A stretch of DNA of 64,000 nucleotides, taken from positions 62,001 to 126,000 of the forward strand of contig WEDG01000285.1 of NCBI GenBank assembly GCA_017591395.1, given 5' to 3'. The position numbers and the translations under genes were made by a program. The DNA is from Schistocephalus solidus (taxonomy: Eukaryota; Platyhelminthes; Cestoda; Diphyllobothriidea; Diphyllobothriidae). This document shows positions 10,761 to 25,834 of the stretch, one piece after another (positions within the stretch are counted from its first letter, which is position 1; every line of letters starts with the position of its first letter). The notes under the pieces were generated by a model. It ran no database searches and had not been told where the DNA came from. It saw only the letters and a list, made by a program, of their open reading frames with translations.

Positions 10761-13700
10761 GTGATCATACCCTGCCCTCACCCCATGGTGACAGTGCGCG
10801 TAGTTGACAGTGATGTTCATTCCCCGTACTCGACCTACGAACATTACTCACAGTCTACCCTAATTCCACCGATTACCAATCCAAATGACCTCCACATGCC
10901 ATGCGGGTGGCGTGAGAACGAGGATGATTAACCATAAAACATCTATAAACCCTATCCACTCTCTTATTTTAATTCTATATGTAACTGTGTACGCCCGATC
11001 CTTAATTAGTGAATACACGTGTTTGCCGAATTGACTTTTCAACTATAACATTGGATTATTCTCAGAATTGTGGATGTCTTTAGAGTCTTCTACTAGAAGC
11101 CGGTCGTGGATAAAAGATTGTGAAACCGTAAACGATGCTTATCATGTTTACAAATTCTATCACAGAACTCCCTATTAAGCCAAAGTGAGTTTAAAATTGT
11201 GCCTAAAAAGAAGTAGCGACTGAACCAAGCTCACGTTTTCTTAGGTGACCAGGGATAGTATCTTTCTGAAAATATGCTATTTTGGTATTTCTTCAATGCT
11301 GCACCTAATAAGTTAGGCCTTCCTTGAGGTACAGTATCGTTCCCCAGTAAATATAAGCGCCTGGGTTCCAATGAGTTAAAATGAGAAAATTTTCAAGATT
11401 CTGACTTATACAGAGAATTCAATCTAATCAAAGCATCCCGAAAAGACGGATCTTTTACACACTTAAATAGTTGAAGGACGGTATCAAACATTTTAAGGTT
11501 CAAACTGCTGCTCAATGGCCAGCTTGGTCTGCTTGGTCTGCGGGGTTATACTGGTGTTCCAGAAAGCACGCAATTTAGTCTTTTTTCTCAAACATGTGTG
11601 GAGTAGTTCAGCCAATATTTTGACTATTGCAATCTTCGATGTCCTTCGCGGACTCTACGGTATGAATCTTAGAGCAGTGACTTTCACAGCATCTGAAGGA
11701 CTCACTCCACCTCAAACCTACCGTGCTCCGGTGAAAGGGTGAATTTAAAACAACCGGAGCTGGGTACGAGCGCAATGGCTGACAAAACTAGATTGGTCCG
11801 TCTACGCAGGTCACACAGAGGTTTTGGGTCTCGCTCTAGATACACCAGGCTGCTGGAAGGGTGGTGCCGATCTCACATGAATGAGAATGACATAAAGGTC
11901 ATACCGAGAACTAAACACTGAAGTTCACTTCCTCAGTCCTCAGCTTTAGACTTTTCAATCCATGGCCGAGAGCTTTTCAGATTTATTTTAGTGAGCAATA
12001 CGGTACTTTGCGTGGGATGGGGTACTCAGTGACATCCTTCCTTCCCTCTTCCCATGTCCCAGTCAACTGATTAGCGGGCTGGACGCAGTAGCTGGTAAAA
12101 CTAAGGAACTTATCTACGCGCGCCGCACACAAGACCTTGTACTCACTCCAGAAACGCTCGGAGCTCGCATAGCAGAGAACGACATGGAAACCACATCGTA
12201 ATCTGCTCCTCAGAGGTGAAAATTACCGAGGCATCGCGTAAGTTTACAGCCTTTCAACTCAAGTATCTGAACTACAGATTTAAATAAATATTGTTGTGGT
12301 CTGGCCAACACAAAAAGTATTTCGAACTTAGTCAATTGACGTTTTGTTGTAAAATTTAGTAGTATTTTAGTAATCCCCTTGAAATAAAATGGAAAAAGCT
12401 TACGGTTTTTTATAGCTGGCTCAACATCTTTATATTTTCCAGATTCTCACTACGGAATTCTAATAAATAACTTTATACTTACGCATAAGATCACATAGTA
12501 TACAAATTCTGTGAGACAATTCTTATCTTCTATGATAAGATGAACAGTTAAATTTTTATCTCACATCTATGAAGCAAACCAGACATATTCTTGACCCTTC
12601 CCTGTCTCTCCGATTCAAGACTTCAGACCATTGTACTCATCATTAATTGCATAAATGTAACCCATTTTAATCGAGAAATTCTAGTTGATTTTCACTGTCT
12701 TCGACTACTCCTCAGCCTTTTTGGATGACCACCGCTTCAAAAATTGTATCGTTGGGCGTTTTTAACGCATACTTAGCTATGTATGGGCTTCCGTGTGTGT
12801 AACAGCGAGTTACAAGTAAAATTACATTCGCGAACGATGCCTTGGAAGGAGTTTGTAGAGCGTTCCAGTAGCAGTAGTATATGAAACAACATGGAGGAGC
12901 CAAACTCCCCGCAAATGCGTCAGACAGCAGCACAAATTCGGCAAAACCCGCGTGTTTGGCCTTTCAGTTCGTGTCTGGGCCGTCAGTATGGTAAATAATT
13001 GCCTTGTTGTATATTACTGACTGCCTGTTGGCATTTTGGGAATATATCTCGGTTATACCACAAGAGTTGATGAATTAAGCTATGTGCAGCACCAAGAAAG
13101 TAAAAAACCTCAGTCTCGTGTTTTGCTTGATGCTCAACGATCAAAATGTGTGCAGTTCTCGGAGACTTTAAAACAGATGCACACTATCGACTTCGTAAAC
13201 TCAAAGAGCAGATAGAACCACACATGCAAGTTTGCAAGGACCTTATAAACCTTACATTTATCACTGTACTGCCCCATCTATAAATCTCTATTACCAACGG
13301 CCCCGTATTAAACGTGCTTTCTTGTTGCTTTAAATAACCTACCGTTATCAAATACTCATAGCAACTTTCAGTGAGAGCCTGAACAGGTCTGTTCCGAAGG
13401 ATTTCCTCCAAGTTCGCGCATTACTTTCCTCGGAGATCAAACAAGAAATTTGCCAAAAACGAGGACGGGAAACGTAGTCTTTACACAGAAATACAAAAAC
13501 AATTGGCATTACCCTATTCATATGCCACTTAAACTATCGTAGTCTGCAAGAAGCAAAGGAAGGGACAGCATGAACCCTACTGTAAATTAATCCTGAAAAA
13601 AATTTTTATCCATCCGTTTTTGCTTTACAGTTCAATTCTCTCGCTATCATCAGCTCTACCTCCCTTCTATAGCTGCCTGCTTTCTCGCTCCTTGGCTGAC

Positions 13701-13784
13701 GTGAACTCTGAAACCGGCTAGTTTTAGCTGTAACTGAGCGTTCGCATTTGGCAGCTAAGATGCCTCGGCGACGTCAGCACCTAA
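10761..13784. other. No gene recognised
   Basis: About 3 kb of AT-rich sequence with only short frames. Open stretches at 11515-11921 (plus) and 13184-13411 (minus) match nothing recognisable. Confidence 0.45.
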
Positions 13785-14141
13785 GTGCCTCCGCGGCGAT
13801 TGATTCACAGTTTTGGAGCCGGTGACCTAGGTGGTGGGGTGTGGGGGTCGGAGGGGGGTGGGGTGGGGAAGAGGGTAACTGCACCCAATGTGGCAGGGCT
13901 GTTGACATTGGCAAACCAGTGGAGCGGAACAGAGCCTAGCCTGCACAAATACAGAGCTCCAAGGCCGACTGATTTTACTGCATATCAGTCCCCATCTCCT
14001 CTGCTCCTCCACTCAGCCTTCGCACGCGCGCTCCGCTGCATCGATCTGGCCTTCGGAAAGCCCAGGCAATGGAGAGGAGAAGGAAGGAGGTCGAGACATA
14101 ATTTTGTTGACTGGCAAAGTATAAAAAATGTCCCGCGTTAG
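13785..14141 (+). other. GC-rich open stretch, unknown
   Basis: A 118-codon plus-strand frame and a shorter antisense frame share a GC-rich island that begins with a G-run at 13827-13868. Composition alone explains the lack of stops: the frame is Gly/Arg/Ser-rich and has no domain signature. It could be an unclassified repeat or a CpG-like island. No gene is claimed. Confidence 0.2.
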
Positions 14142-15349
14142 CGGACTCTGGGGGAGTTTGACAGAGGGGTGCTGGCGATTTGGTTCAAAGCCGGCCCATC
14201 AACTTGCACCATCGAAGGTAGTCTAAATGAGGAAGTGCTCTGTGTTTAAATGAAGGGTACTACTGACAGAAGTAGAGAGTGACCAGGAAAAATCGGAAAT
14301 CTGTCTATCCCGCTTTGCAGTCAGAGGAGGGTGGCTCTTCATCGGCTTACTAACCTGCAAGTCGCGTCTGCGCCCATCAGAGTTGAGAAACCTCGGCTGG
14401 AAACGGCCTAAACCACGGAAATAGATTTTAGCAAAGCGATTCAGGTTCTAATGCGGAGCCAATCAGAGCCTTGAAGATCGAGAGGACTGATATTGGTCTT
14501 CAGATTATAATAGCAAGGAGTTCAAGAAAAGCTGGAGGAAAATAATACAAATCGAAGTTGATCAGTAGGGTTTGTCTGGTATACGAATTATGCCTGAATA
14601 TGGACACAAAGTGGCATAGTTGGTTTTCGCCAGAGGAATGCCAGTTCATAAAACAGGCACACACTCATCGCTTAAAGAAAAAATGGCAAATTCCTCGATG
14701 TGGTCGGTGGAGGTGAAACAACAATGGAGACTTGGATCACAATTGCGGATGACCAGCGCAACTGTTTTCTAATTTCAAAGCGTTTTTAGTATTTGATCGA
14801 TCTCATGAAAAATTATAACGTAAATTGAACGAAAATGCTGTATATTTTACTTATTCCCCGAGCCTATCGCGGAAATGCCTCTTTGCGTGGAGCATAGGTT
14901 TATAAATAATTTTATGATTTAAAATGTTTACACCTTAGAGCGAAAATCTATGTTAACTTGTATTCCGGTGGTTTCTGATGCTAACAACTATTATCGAATA
15001 AGTTTGCGCATCCCAGCGTGTTTGTCTGAAGAAGAGAGTAAAATAAACTCCAAAGTTACACCAAACGGAAGTTTTCGCACTTGGAAATGGATTTTTTTCC
15101 ACGTAAATCAGGTAAAGTAAAATGTAAGCATCCAAGTTATTTTTAGAAAATTAAATGTCTTATCGATTATGGAAGTTATTTTTGCAACTCTGTACGTCGA
15201 TGCCTTAAAACGCAGTAATAACGTCTATTCGCAATCACTTGTTTAAACCTCCTGGCATTCTTCTGCTACGGATGGCGCCAGGGAAAGCTATGTTAACTTT
15301 GAATAAGGTGGTAAGAGACATTTTGCATGATTTCGTTTTTGCTGATTCG

Positions 15350-15350
<1 letters not shown>
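14142..15350. other. No gene recognised
   Basis: Nothing supportable beyond short frames. The region ends at the TA microsatellite. Confidence 0.45.
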
Positions 15351-15431
<81 letters not shown>

Positions 15432-15432
15432 C
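15351..15432. repeat. (TA)n microsatellite
   Basis: About 82 bp of TA dinucleotides with a single C interruption at 15403. It sits directly at the 5' edge of a SINE body, replacing the expected SINE head. Confidence 0.98.
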
Positions 15433-15873
15433 GGGTTTAAATCCCGGGTGATCGACACCTGGGATTGGGTATGACTGGCTGATGATGGCTAATAAGCCAG
15501 AAATGGCCATTCCGGTCTCCCTTGTATTTGTCGGTTCCATCTTATCGACATATATCTCAATTCGCTATGCGACTGCCCGCGAGGGCTCTAAAGTAAGCTC
15601 CAAGGCACAGCGGAACATCAGTGTTCCTTAACCAGATCGGTGAACACAACACTTTCAAAGTCCATATTCCCGATCGCAACCGACAAAAACAACGGGCCCG
15701 TGGCTCAATGGTAGAGTGTTGCACTCAATGACCAAAGGTCGCGGGTTCGAATCCCGGGTGATCCAAACCTGGGATTGGGTATGACTGACTGATGACGGCT
15801 AATAAGCCAGAAATGGCCATTCCGGTCTCCCTTGTATTTGTCGGTTCCATCTTATCAACATATATATATATAT
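15433..15873 (+). mobile_element. Tandem tRNA-derived SINE, 300-bp period
   Basis: Two SINE bodies begin with the same cctgggattgggtatgact motif at 15458 and 15758, exactly 300 bp apart. A tRNA-like head sits between them at 15696-15765, with box A TGGCTCAATGG and box B GGTTCGAATCC, the internal pol III promoter elements. The body motif agccagaaatggccattc is shared with copies at 29.9, 37.4-38.6, 42.1, 45.1 and 51.1 kb. The first unit lacks a complete head; the second ends in a short TA tract. The acceptor stem does not pair properly, so the head is not a working tRNA. Confidence 0.85.
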
Positions 15874-16129
15874 GGCTACAGTATAAAAAGATAATAAGTT
15901 CTTTCATTTTCAACAAAAAAATATAATAAATGTGCAGCGAGGTTCAATAGCTGTCCAAATTCCGAATTCTTACCTTGACTTAACCTTGGAAAAAGGTAAA
16001 GTACATATGCATCCCTCAACGAAATACTTAATTAAAGCATTTTTTAAAGAAGTAACTTATTTGAGAAAGTTTATTATTATGTACTATTTATTTATTTATT
16101 TGAGGTAATTTTTTTGCCGTTTTTTGTTG

Positions 16130-16620
16130 TGGCCTTCATTTCTCTCGGCAGTGTGGTTTGGGTGATTTTACGAAGATGATCCAAATGGCCATCTGCATTA
16201 CACAGGATTCCAAGAACTCACTCGTTCGGTAAATGCTTTTACGTGATATCTTATGTTGCAGATCTTGATACACGCGCGGAAAAGAATCTATATTTATGGC
16301 CACTCGATTGGAAACACGGAAAATGGTGAATTTTTCGCCGAGGCTGATCTGAAACTCATTGCAATCCAACACCAGAAATCCATATAAAGAAATTTGACGG
16401 AAGGAACGTTCTCCTTATATACAAAAAAGCTCTGTTTACGATTGCCTCCGTCAATTTCATTCAAATTTATTAGCCAATGACCGACCTGTGAACATGTGCT
16501 TTCGCTATCGACTATATCACGCAAAAGCCTGTTCACTTTTGTCGAACGCATCTCAAGCAATGTGGAAACGGAAGAAAGAACAGCCAATTCTCATGAAACC
16601 ATGTTGGATTTTATAATAAA
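16130..16620. repeat. Old dispersed repeat, copy 3
   Basis: The best-preserved copy of the family seen at 1190-1930 and 4200-4700. Matching blocks include gccatctgcatta, a block near gaaacacggaaaatggtgaa and aaatttgacggaagg. Two overlapping minus-strand frames of 78 and 97 codons (16136-16372 and 16294-16587) suggest it once encoded something. Neither gives a recognisable domain. Confidence 0.45.
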
Positions 16621-16974
16621 ACTGTTGGTTGTGTTCTAGCAGTCATCACATACACTGCACTTATTCTTAAGAGATATTTAATTGAAACCTTTACAGAAGG
16701 ACAAGTTTCAAACGTTATTTATTTAGTTGCTTACTCTTTTGTATGGATAGGCTTTGTATACATTTAAAACTGAAGTTCGCTCAGGTACAGCGATTTTTTC
16801 CCGTTCACGGAATGTTCCTTTGTTCTAAAAAGGATGGTTTTTTCTGGCAAGAACGTAGTATGTGATCCAACTCAGGAAAAAAGGGACCGGTGTTAATAGG
16901 GTTATTATGGATGCGTTTTGAAACTACCGCAGCGTATTTATAGTCGTTCCTTGAAAGTTGCCATTTGACCCGAT

Positions 16975-17300
16975 ATTTCGGTCCTCCTACCGCCAACGAA
17001 ATATTTTGTGACCCTACTAACCAGGCAACGAATGCTTTCCCTAACAAGCACCGTAGATAGAGGTAGGGTTACGTTGGCATGTATTACACGCTCACCGATC
17101 TTTTGTTTCCTGAGTTGAGTTGTCTTTTATGTTTGCCGTTTTTTTCAGTAAAATTATATAACTTTTACTATTTATTTGATGTTAAAATTCACCCAAATGT
17201 GTTCAAACTTTGAACCTTTCCTTGCCTTCGCTTTGCATGCGAGTACCCATCTTTCGTAATTTTCTGCAGTTTGCACGTGATAGGTCACCTACTGTAACCT
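16975..17300. repeat. Copy of palindrome-tagged repeat
   Basis: Begins with the 32-bp motif flanked by ATATTTCG (16975) and CGAAATAT, as at 1195-1230. Downstream, gtagggttacgttggcatgta matches the sequence after the first copy. The rightmost part (catgcgagtacc to gtgataggtcac) resembles 1890-1930. Confidence 0.5.
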
Positions 17301-20300
17301 CCCTCGCTCTACAAGATCGGCGTCAAAAGAGTTTCCTGTTGCGCCTCTAACTGCCGACAGCATAAAAATCCCATGCAGCTACCGGAGGAATTCAGGTGCC
17401 AATCTCCGTTAGAAACTTGCATTTGCTTGGCAGGCTGCTGACACCAATTGCTCAACACGACACCATATCAGGGGCCACTTCAACAACATGTTATGCTAAC
17501 AAGGCACTAACTGAGTGCCACTAAATCATGCTGCACTTAGCACATTGGTCAGATTTCTTGCCGACAAACTATTACAAAATCAGTCATCCCAACGACAGCC
17601 CGAGACGGATGACGTCAAGAAAGTGTACGGCAGTGAAGAGGCTTCCTGTGGATAAAACTGTGTAGATTTTGACAAGTTTCATTCATAAAAGCGGATTTTC
17701 GGTTGCTCTATTTCCTTTCAACAAAAGAATGGCAGAGTAAAAAGTTTGTCACACCAGCCTAATAGAATTTAATCAGTCTGCTGTCGAAGATACTAACACG
17801 GGTTTCATTTGTTCGGCTTTTATCTTCTGCTTTTGCTGCCTCTGCGTTGGAGAAACCCGTAACGCTCGTTGCGTTTAATGACAACCCCGGTTCCTCCGTT
17901 TCCAACGTCTAGGCATGTCTCGCAGTTCGCTCAGAGACACCCTTCTCTAAACTGCACATGTCACCCTGCCATGTGTGCGTGTTTTGCACCAGATCTGCGG
18001 TGCCATATTTTCACGTAATCTGCTTTTTGCCATCACCGCGAGGGCTTTGCCAAGTGCCTTGACGCGCCTCCCAGGCGGAAAACAAATTGGTGTTGGGGCG
18101 ATGTAGGGGGGTGGGAAGTACAGATCAGTAACAAACAGTTAAGCGCCCTTCGACCTCTGGAGCACACACACACACACACATGTTAGCGCTGCACTGGCCC
18201 ACAGTGAACCACGTAATTCACGCTGAAGAAGCTGAGTTTAAAAATCGGTGGAAGGTCTTTGGCCCTTGGATTTAGAATTGAAAACGACTACAGTACCTGG
18301 ATAAACGTATCAGCTGTGAACGGGCCAATGGTGGAAGGCTAATATTGTGCAGCCTTTTCAAGGTCGCTGTTTGGATTCGGCTTCTTGGCAGACGTTTTTC
18401 TGGCTGTGTGGATAGAGTGCATTTTATAACCGAAGTCAATAAAATGTTCTGTTTATATGCTCGCTTGTATTGGAAGTATGTGCCATTAGAACTTCTAGTT
18501 GGTCTCAGTTACGTCTATAGAGAAGGCGTTACAGTAGATAATTTACCTCCTTAAATGTTAACCCAAATTCTTGCATGGGTTTTCGAGTTGGAAAGGGTTA
18601 CGTACGTAAGGTTTTGACATTATTTGTGTTGCAAAATAGTCAACAAATATTTCGGTTAGATTAGTATTTCGTCTTTAGAATGAGCTCCATGTTGCACGCC
18701 TCCAAAAAAATATGCTTTTAAGAAAGAACTACTTAATGATTATGAATTACTACCATGCCTTTCCAATGCCTTTATAAATTAAAATACAGTTTCAAGTCAA
18801 CATGGCATGAGACAGCAGATCTACTTTACGACTTCCCTGCCACTCAAATTTACAAGATGTTAACGGCTCCAAATGTTTAACTTCTCTAATATTTGTGACA
18901 CTTTCGCAAGGATCTTTTCGTGTGTGTAAATGCCACAAGGATGTAAGCTATGGTGCCTGGTCTGAAACCCGACTCTCCATTATGTGACCAGCAGGTGGTG
19001 GCTATGTGTTTTTCGCCAATAAATGCTCCGACATCCTTCATTTTTCTCTCCTACGAGGTTTCCTACCTGGCTCCAGGAGATGTGACGGGGAATATCTAGA
19101 TAAATAAAAAAAAACAACTTCAACTCTGACAAGCGATTGCCATTTGGTTAAAGTTTTAACTGGAGGACTGCGCGCATGAAGTAACTATACACAATTTATT
19201 TGTGCAACCCTTATAGTTAAAAGGATGTCTTCATGTTTCCATGCGAGATTACGGCCGGAGAAATAAGTTTAGTGCGTTCACATCTTCAACATTTGCGGTG
19301 TAAATTCATCTGATTTGAATTAATATGGGCTTGAAAATACTCATACTTTTCAAATGCTGATATCAGGCTTGGCTATGCGCGACCACAGGCATTAACGCCA
19401 AGAGAGATTTTATGCTGGATCGCGGTCGAATTCCACAAAACATTCTCGTGACCTAGAACACTTCACATCCCTCTCTCGTATTCAAACAGAAATATAGGTT
19501 CTCTTTAATGGCTGCTGGATGCTCCTTTCTACACTCAAGGGTAATCTGAAATCTGGTTTAGATTCAGAAAAAAGGTACCTAATTTGAGTTGTAATATGAA
19601 TGTTCACACAGCCTTATTAAAATATATTTTTGTAGAAAACAAGCAGAAAATATTCCTTCTTGCACTCGGATGAAAAAAAATTACGTTTCTACACATTTTA
19701 CGCACTTTTAAAAAGTTTCGAATTAGGAGCTCTTTAAGGCCATGAAATGATCATCCGTAAACAATCCTATCTGTCTATTTATTAGAATTTCTTACAAGGT
19801 ATAAAACTTAGTCAACACCTATTTTGATATTTTAGGAGTCCTTATGACAGGGAAAAGTGTGCAACGTATTGTTTGGAAATCCTAAACGCATGTTTAACGA
19901 CAGATCGGGTTCAAAATTTTTCAGTAATCGAAAAGTTCCTTAAAGCCAAAAACGACTCTTTCGTAAAGGATACATTTTGAAGAAAACCTAACTGGCTGCC
20001 AAGGAATACAGGAAAATATTTGTATCTGCATGTTTTTTTAAAAAAAACTATTTGAAATTATAAGGACTCTAGCATCAATGAAGAAGCAATACAGGTTAGG
20101 AAGACATTTTTAACTGGGTGTAAGTATTGCAGACAGCCCAATGGGAGCCCATTTAAAAGCTGGTACTATGGCCTGACTGAAATAGCTTGGAAGTACGCTG
20201 CGTGAAACTTAATATTACAGTGCTACTTTAATAAATTTTTTCGAAACTAAAAATACTGCACATTTTTGGTTAGCATTTTGTGAGATAGCATATTCACTGT

Positions 20301-21915
20301 CTCTTGGCCGATAAAATCGTTTTCGCCAACTGAAAACCTGATAACCTCAGATATTTAAAAGTTCACTAGTAAAATACAATTTAACCCCTGCTGAGAAAAG
20401 AGCAGAAAATTACCTAGGAAAGGCATACCTCTGAGGAAATTATGCACGCAAAAATCCTGCAGGATGATTCGAGCATCAACATCTCTTTTTTTCGCATGTA
20501 GCATTGCGCATCCAAGTGGTGGGCCTCAGTCTAATTGGTTCGCAGTACGGCGATAATGGAGTTTTTGTTACTCACGTGGACTTGCAAACGGACAGTTATC
20601 GTTTACTTTCGGTCACCACTTACTGATGCACGTGCGGTCTTTTGAAAGCTAGTCAGTTGAGCATCAAGTATCGCCCTGACCGGACACACTTTTTATATAA
20701 CTGCCGCAAATTAATGAGCTTCCAGATGCTGGCAAATTTTGACATTTTTCAGATTGCATAATTAATGTTGAAATTTTTATCATTTACCGTAGAAAAATCA
20801 GTTATTCTTTTTTCCGAAAGTTAATTGAAATGCTTCCTTTTATTTCCTACTTAAACCTTTTTATATGAACTTCCTTGGAGGTTGATGGGGGATTTTGTTC
20901 GGGTTTTTATTAAGTTCGCTGTCTCTATGTTTTTCTCGTAGTACGTTTCAGTTTACTTGTTTCGTGGCCTCTTTGTTTTCTTTATCGAAATTAACAAATT
21001 TTTCCGCTCGTCAACTTAATCCTTAATGACCTAATCGGATTTCTTTGAAGATCGCTGTATAATTTTTTAGCCCAATCTTCTGGTCTACTTGGCGTGTTCC
21101 ATAGACCGATGAAGTGGCTTTCTATAATCTGTGAAATAACAAGGATATATTGCATAAACCGGCACGTTTTATTTACAAGATTCCATTTCGCAGTAAATCG
21201 CGTCTCCGCTAAAACTGAGGATTTCTGGCCCGCATATGTTTTGTTTTTCAGTATAAATATATCAAACACCTTACTGGACATGGATAGCTGAACCACTCTG
21301 CTGTCGCTTCCAGGAAAGGTATCTATTCATCTGTCCTAATTTTACCAATAACCATAACCCAATTTCTAAGCCAAACGGCAGCTTAAGCGAATCCCCCTGG
21401 AATTCAGCGCAGAGCCAACAGTAAACCCCTGTTATTTGGAATCCATACTCTTATCTAAAAGCGAAAACAGTGTATTGAGCAGTCTAAGAAAATGACAAAT
21501 GTAAAGAAACTATAGACACTAAGTACAAATGTAATAAATTTGTTTATATTTTTTAGTTTGCTTAAAACTCCTTCTTAGATTTTCTAAAATAAACCATAAC
21601 TCTTTTTTGAGAAATGAGAGGGTAAAAGGAAGAATTATGTAAACCTTTACTGCGCCTGGGTCCTTGATGATGTCAAGGTCGTTTAAAACATTATTGACTC
21701 TAGGATATCATGAGCTATAACACTGTTACATCAGCTTTTTAATTTATTCAAATCCATCAATTAAAAGGAAACATATTTGGAGTCCTAGAAAAATAGTTGT
21801 CTAGTTTTTTTTAGAACGCAAGTTCTGATAGCTACAATAATATTACACGCTGTATAGTACAATGGCCAAAAAATTAAATTTTTTTTATATTTTGAGTTCA
21901 ACGCTGGCTACCAGT
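17301..21915. other. No gene recognised
   Basis: About 4.6 kb without a supported gene. It includes an 18-bp CA run at 18163-18180 and one diverged copy of a short dispersed repeat at 20225-20310. Open frames at 18345-18554 (plus) and 20991-21296 (minus) have no family similarity that survives inspection. Confidence 0.4.
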
Positions 21916-21975
21916 TGCATTCCCCCTCCCATCTCCGGTCTTCTTGACTCTGTCTTGACGACGGGTCCAGCTGGG
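21901..21975 (-). repeat. Solo fragment of the 55-kb satellite repeat
   Basis: On the minus strand this stretch reads gagtcaagaagaccggag followed by a G-rich run. It matches 55113-55160 and 55805-55850 over about 45 bp. This shows the satellite unit also occurs singly, 33 kb away. Confidence 0.6.
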
Positions 21976-24284
<2,309 letters not shown>

Positions 24285-24480
24285 TATAACTCGGAATTGG
24301 TTTACGGACTTTCTTGTTGCGATTGCCCAACACATTATGTCGGAGCACTAGGTGAATGCCCTGGCCGTCAGGTAGAAGTGTGGACAACCTGGAGGTCTCG
24401 ACTGCAACAAGGAAAGATCAAGGCATACCACTCGGAAGTCCACAAACAAACTTGTGGAATTTTGGAGCACAAGCACAAAG
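24285..24480 (+). pseudogene. GIY-YIG endonuclease remnant, Penelope-like
   Basis: A plus-strand frame starts YGLSCCDCPTHYVG, resembling the GIY-YIG core in which a Cys-rich strand precedes Y-[IV]-G. It continues with a helix, then a His-containing segment (HSEVHKQTCGILEHKH) resembling the H-x3-C-x4-H region of Penelope endonucleases. The catalytic Arg region after YVG is scrambled and there is no RT nearby. It belongs to a different lineage from the 8.8-10.4 kb element. Confidence 0.45.
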
Positions 24481-25690
24481 GCGGTAACCCTATGCCGATC
24501 TCTCCTCTGAGATCTCGCCCATAAAGAGGTCCATAACTCCTCTAACTTCAGACACGAGAGCGGAGCTGATTTTGCCTTAGCTACTTATTCCAACGACGCA
24601 CCTAAAGAAGACGTTGGCTGGTGCATATGCAGTGTCACAGGCATTCGCGCAAATATTAGAAAGTTCTGCGTTGGCTATAGGATTACCGTCGAAATGTAAC
24701 TTTTTGGCAAGCCGGACACTCAACCGGTTGCTTTCTATGAGACGCAGGAGACAGTTCAGACTGACATTTCAGGATTTATCAAATCCACTGAATGACGTAT
24801 GAAAAATAACAACGCTCAGAGTGATTTTGCGAGCCGATTTTTACGTAAGCATTTAAATATCCTCTGTTTTACTTCAGTCAAAGTGCGGATTTGAGTAGTG
24901 TGGCAGTTCGATGCGGTTCAATAAGAGTTCATAAATAGTAAGTATTTTACAATTTACATACAACATTAACATTTAATTCTCTGGCCTTTCGATGCATGCC
25001 AAGTCAGCTCTGACTACAGATGGCGTATAAGGTGAACCAGTTTATTCTATAATCATGAACAGTGGGAAAAAACCTCGAAAGGTACTGCCCTGAAGCATTG
25101 ATTTTTGGATTTTTCAAGGTAAGAAATGGTCTAAAACGCAGGAAGAACGTACGTCACTTCGTAGGATGAAAATTCGAGAGAGGGTTGGGACATCAAGCTT
25201 CAGTCCGTACAGACTGTTGTAGAGTTGAGCCACAAGAAGCAGTCGCATGTCCACGGCGGCCATGACTAGACCAAAAGGAAGGCAGAAGAATTCGAGGTAG
25301 TGTTTTCATTCTTCCATAGTCTGCTAAAGTCTGGACTAAAGAGTCTTCCATCGCTTTGTGAGTACCATCATACACATCCAAAAATGAACCGGTAATGTGT
25401 TTTAGCCAGGAAGGGATCGAACTACCTACTAAAAGTTTAAATTCGGAACATATCAACTATACTTGCATCGATTTCCCTCATTTTGATGGAATTTTGTGCT
25501 TGGTGAGAAAGGAGCAGGGATTATCATCGTATAGAAATAAGCTGTAACCGGGAATATGTTCACTGCCCGGGAGTATAAGCGGTTGTATATCATTAAATTC
25601 CAGGGTGGTACCTCTGTGGTACCTCTGTGCAGTTTCGTTCCTTTTTTTTCTCAGGCCGCACATTTCATGCGTGTTTGTTTGGCCTCAGAA
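24481..25690. other. Unassigned open frames, no gene claimed
   Basis: Two minus-strand frames (25193-25456 and 25478-25663) are separated by a few stops and might be pieces of one decayed coding unit. The first follows an acceptor-like ttttag. No family is recognised and no compatible phase with the annexin gene to the right was found. Confidence 0.25.
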
Positions 25691-25834
25691 AGTAATCGTT
25701 AACTCGTATTAAATCAGTCTACTTTGAAGTTTATAAGCGTAGACTGGAAGTTTGTATGCATATTTTGGCCGACTTCTCTCAGTCACAGCGAGATGGCCGC
25801 GTAATATTCATTAAACAGGCAACAGGCTACAGGG

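Noticed and set aside
21015..21110. Minus-strand PEDWAKKLYSDL as a possible annexin repeat IV exon
   Set aside because: There is no acceptor in the phase needed after the 28339 exon and no donor after the segment, and the residues that follow do not resemble an annexin.
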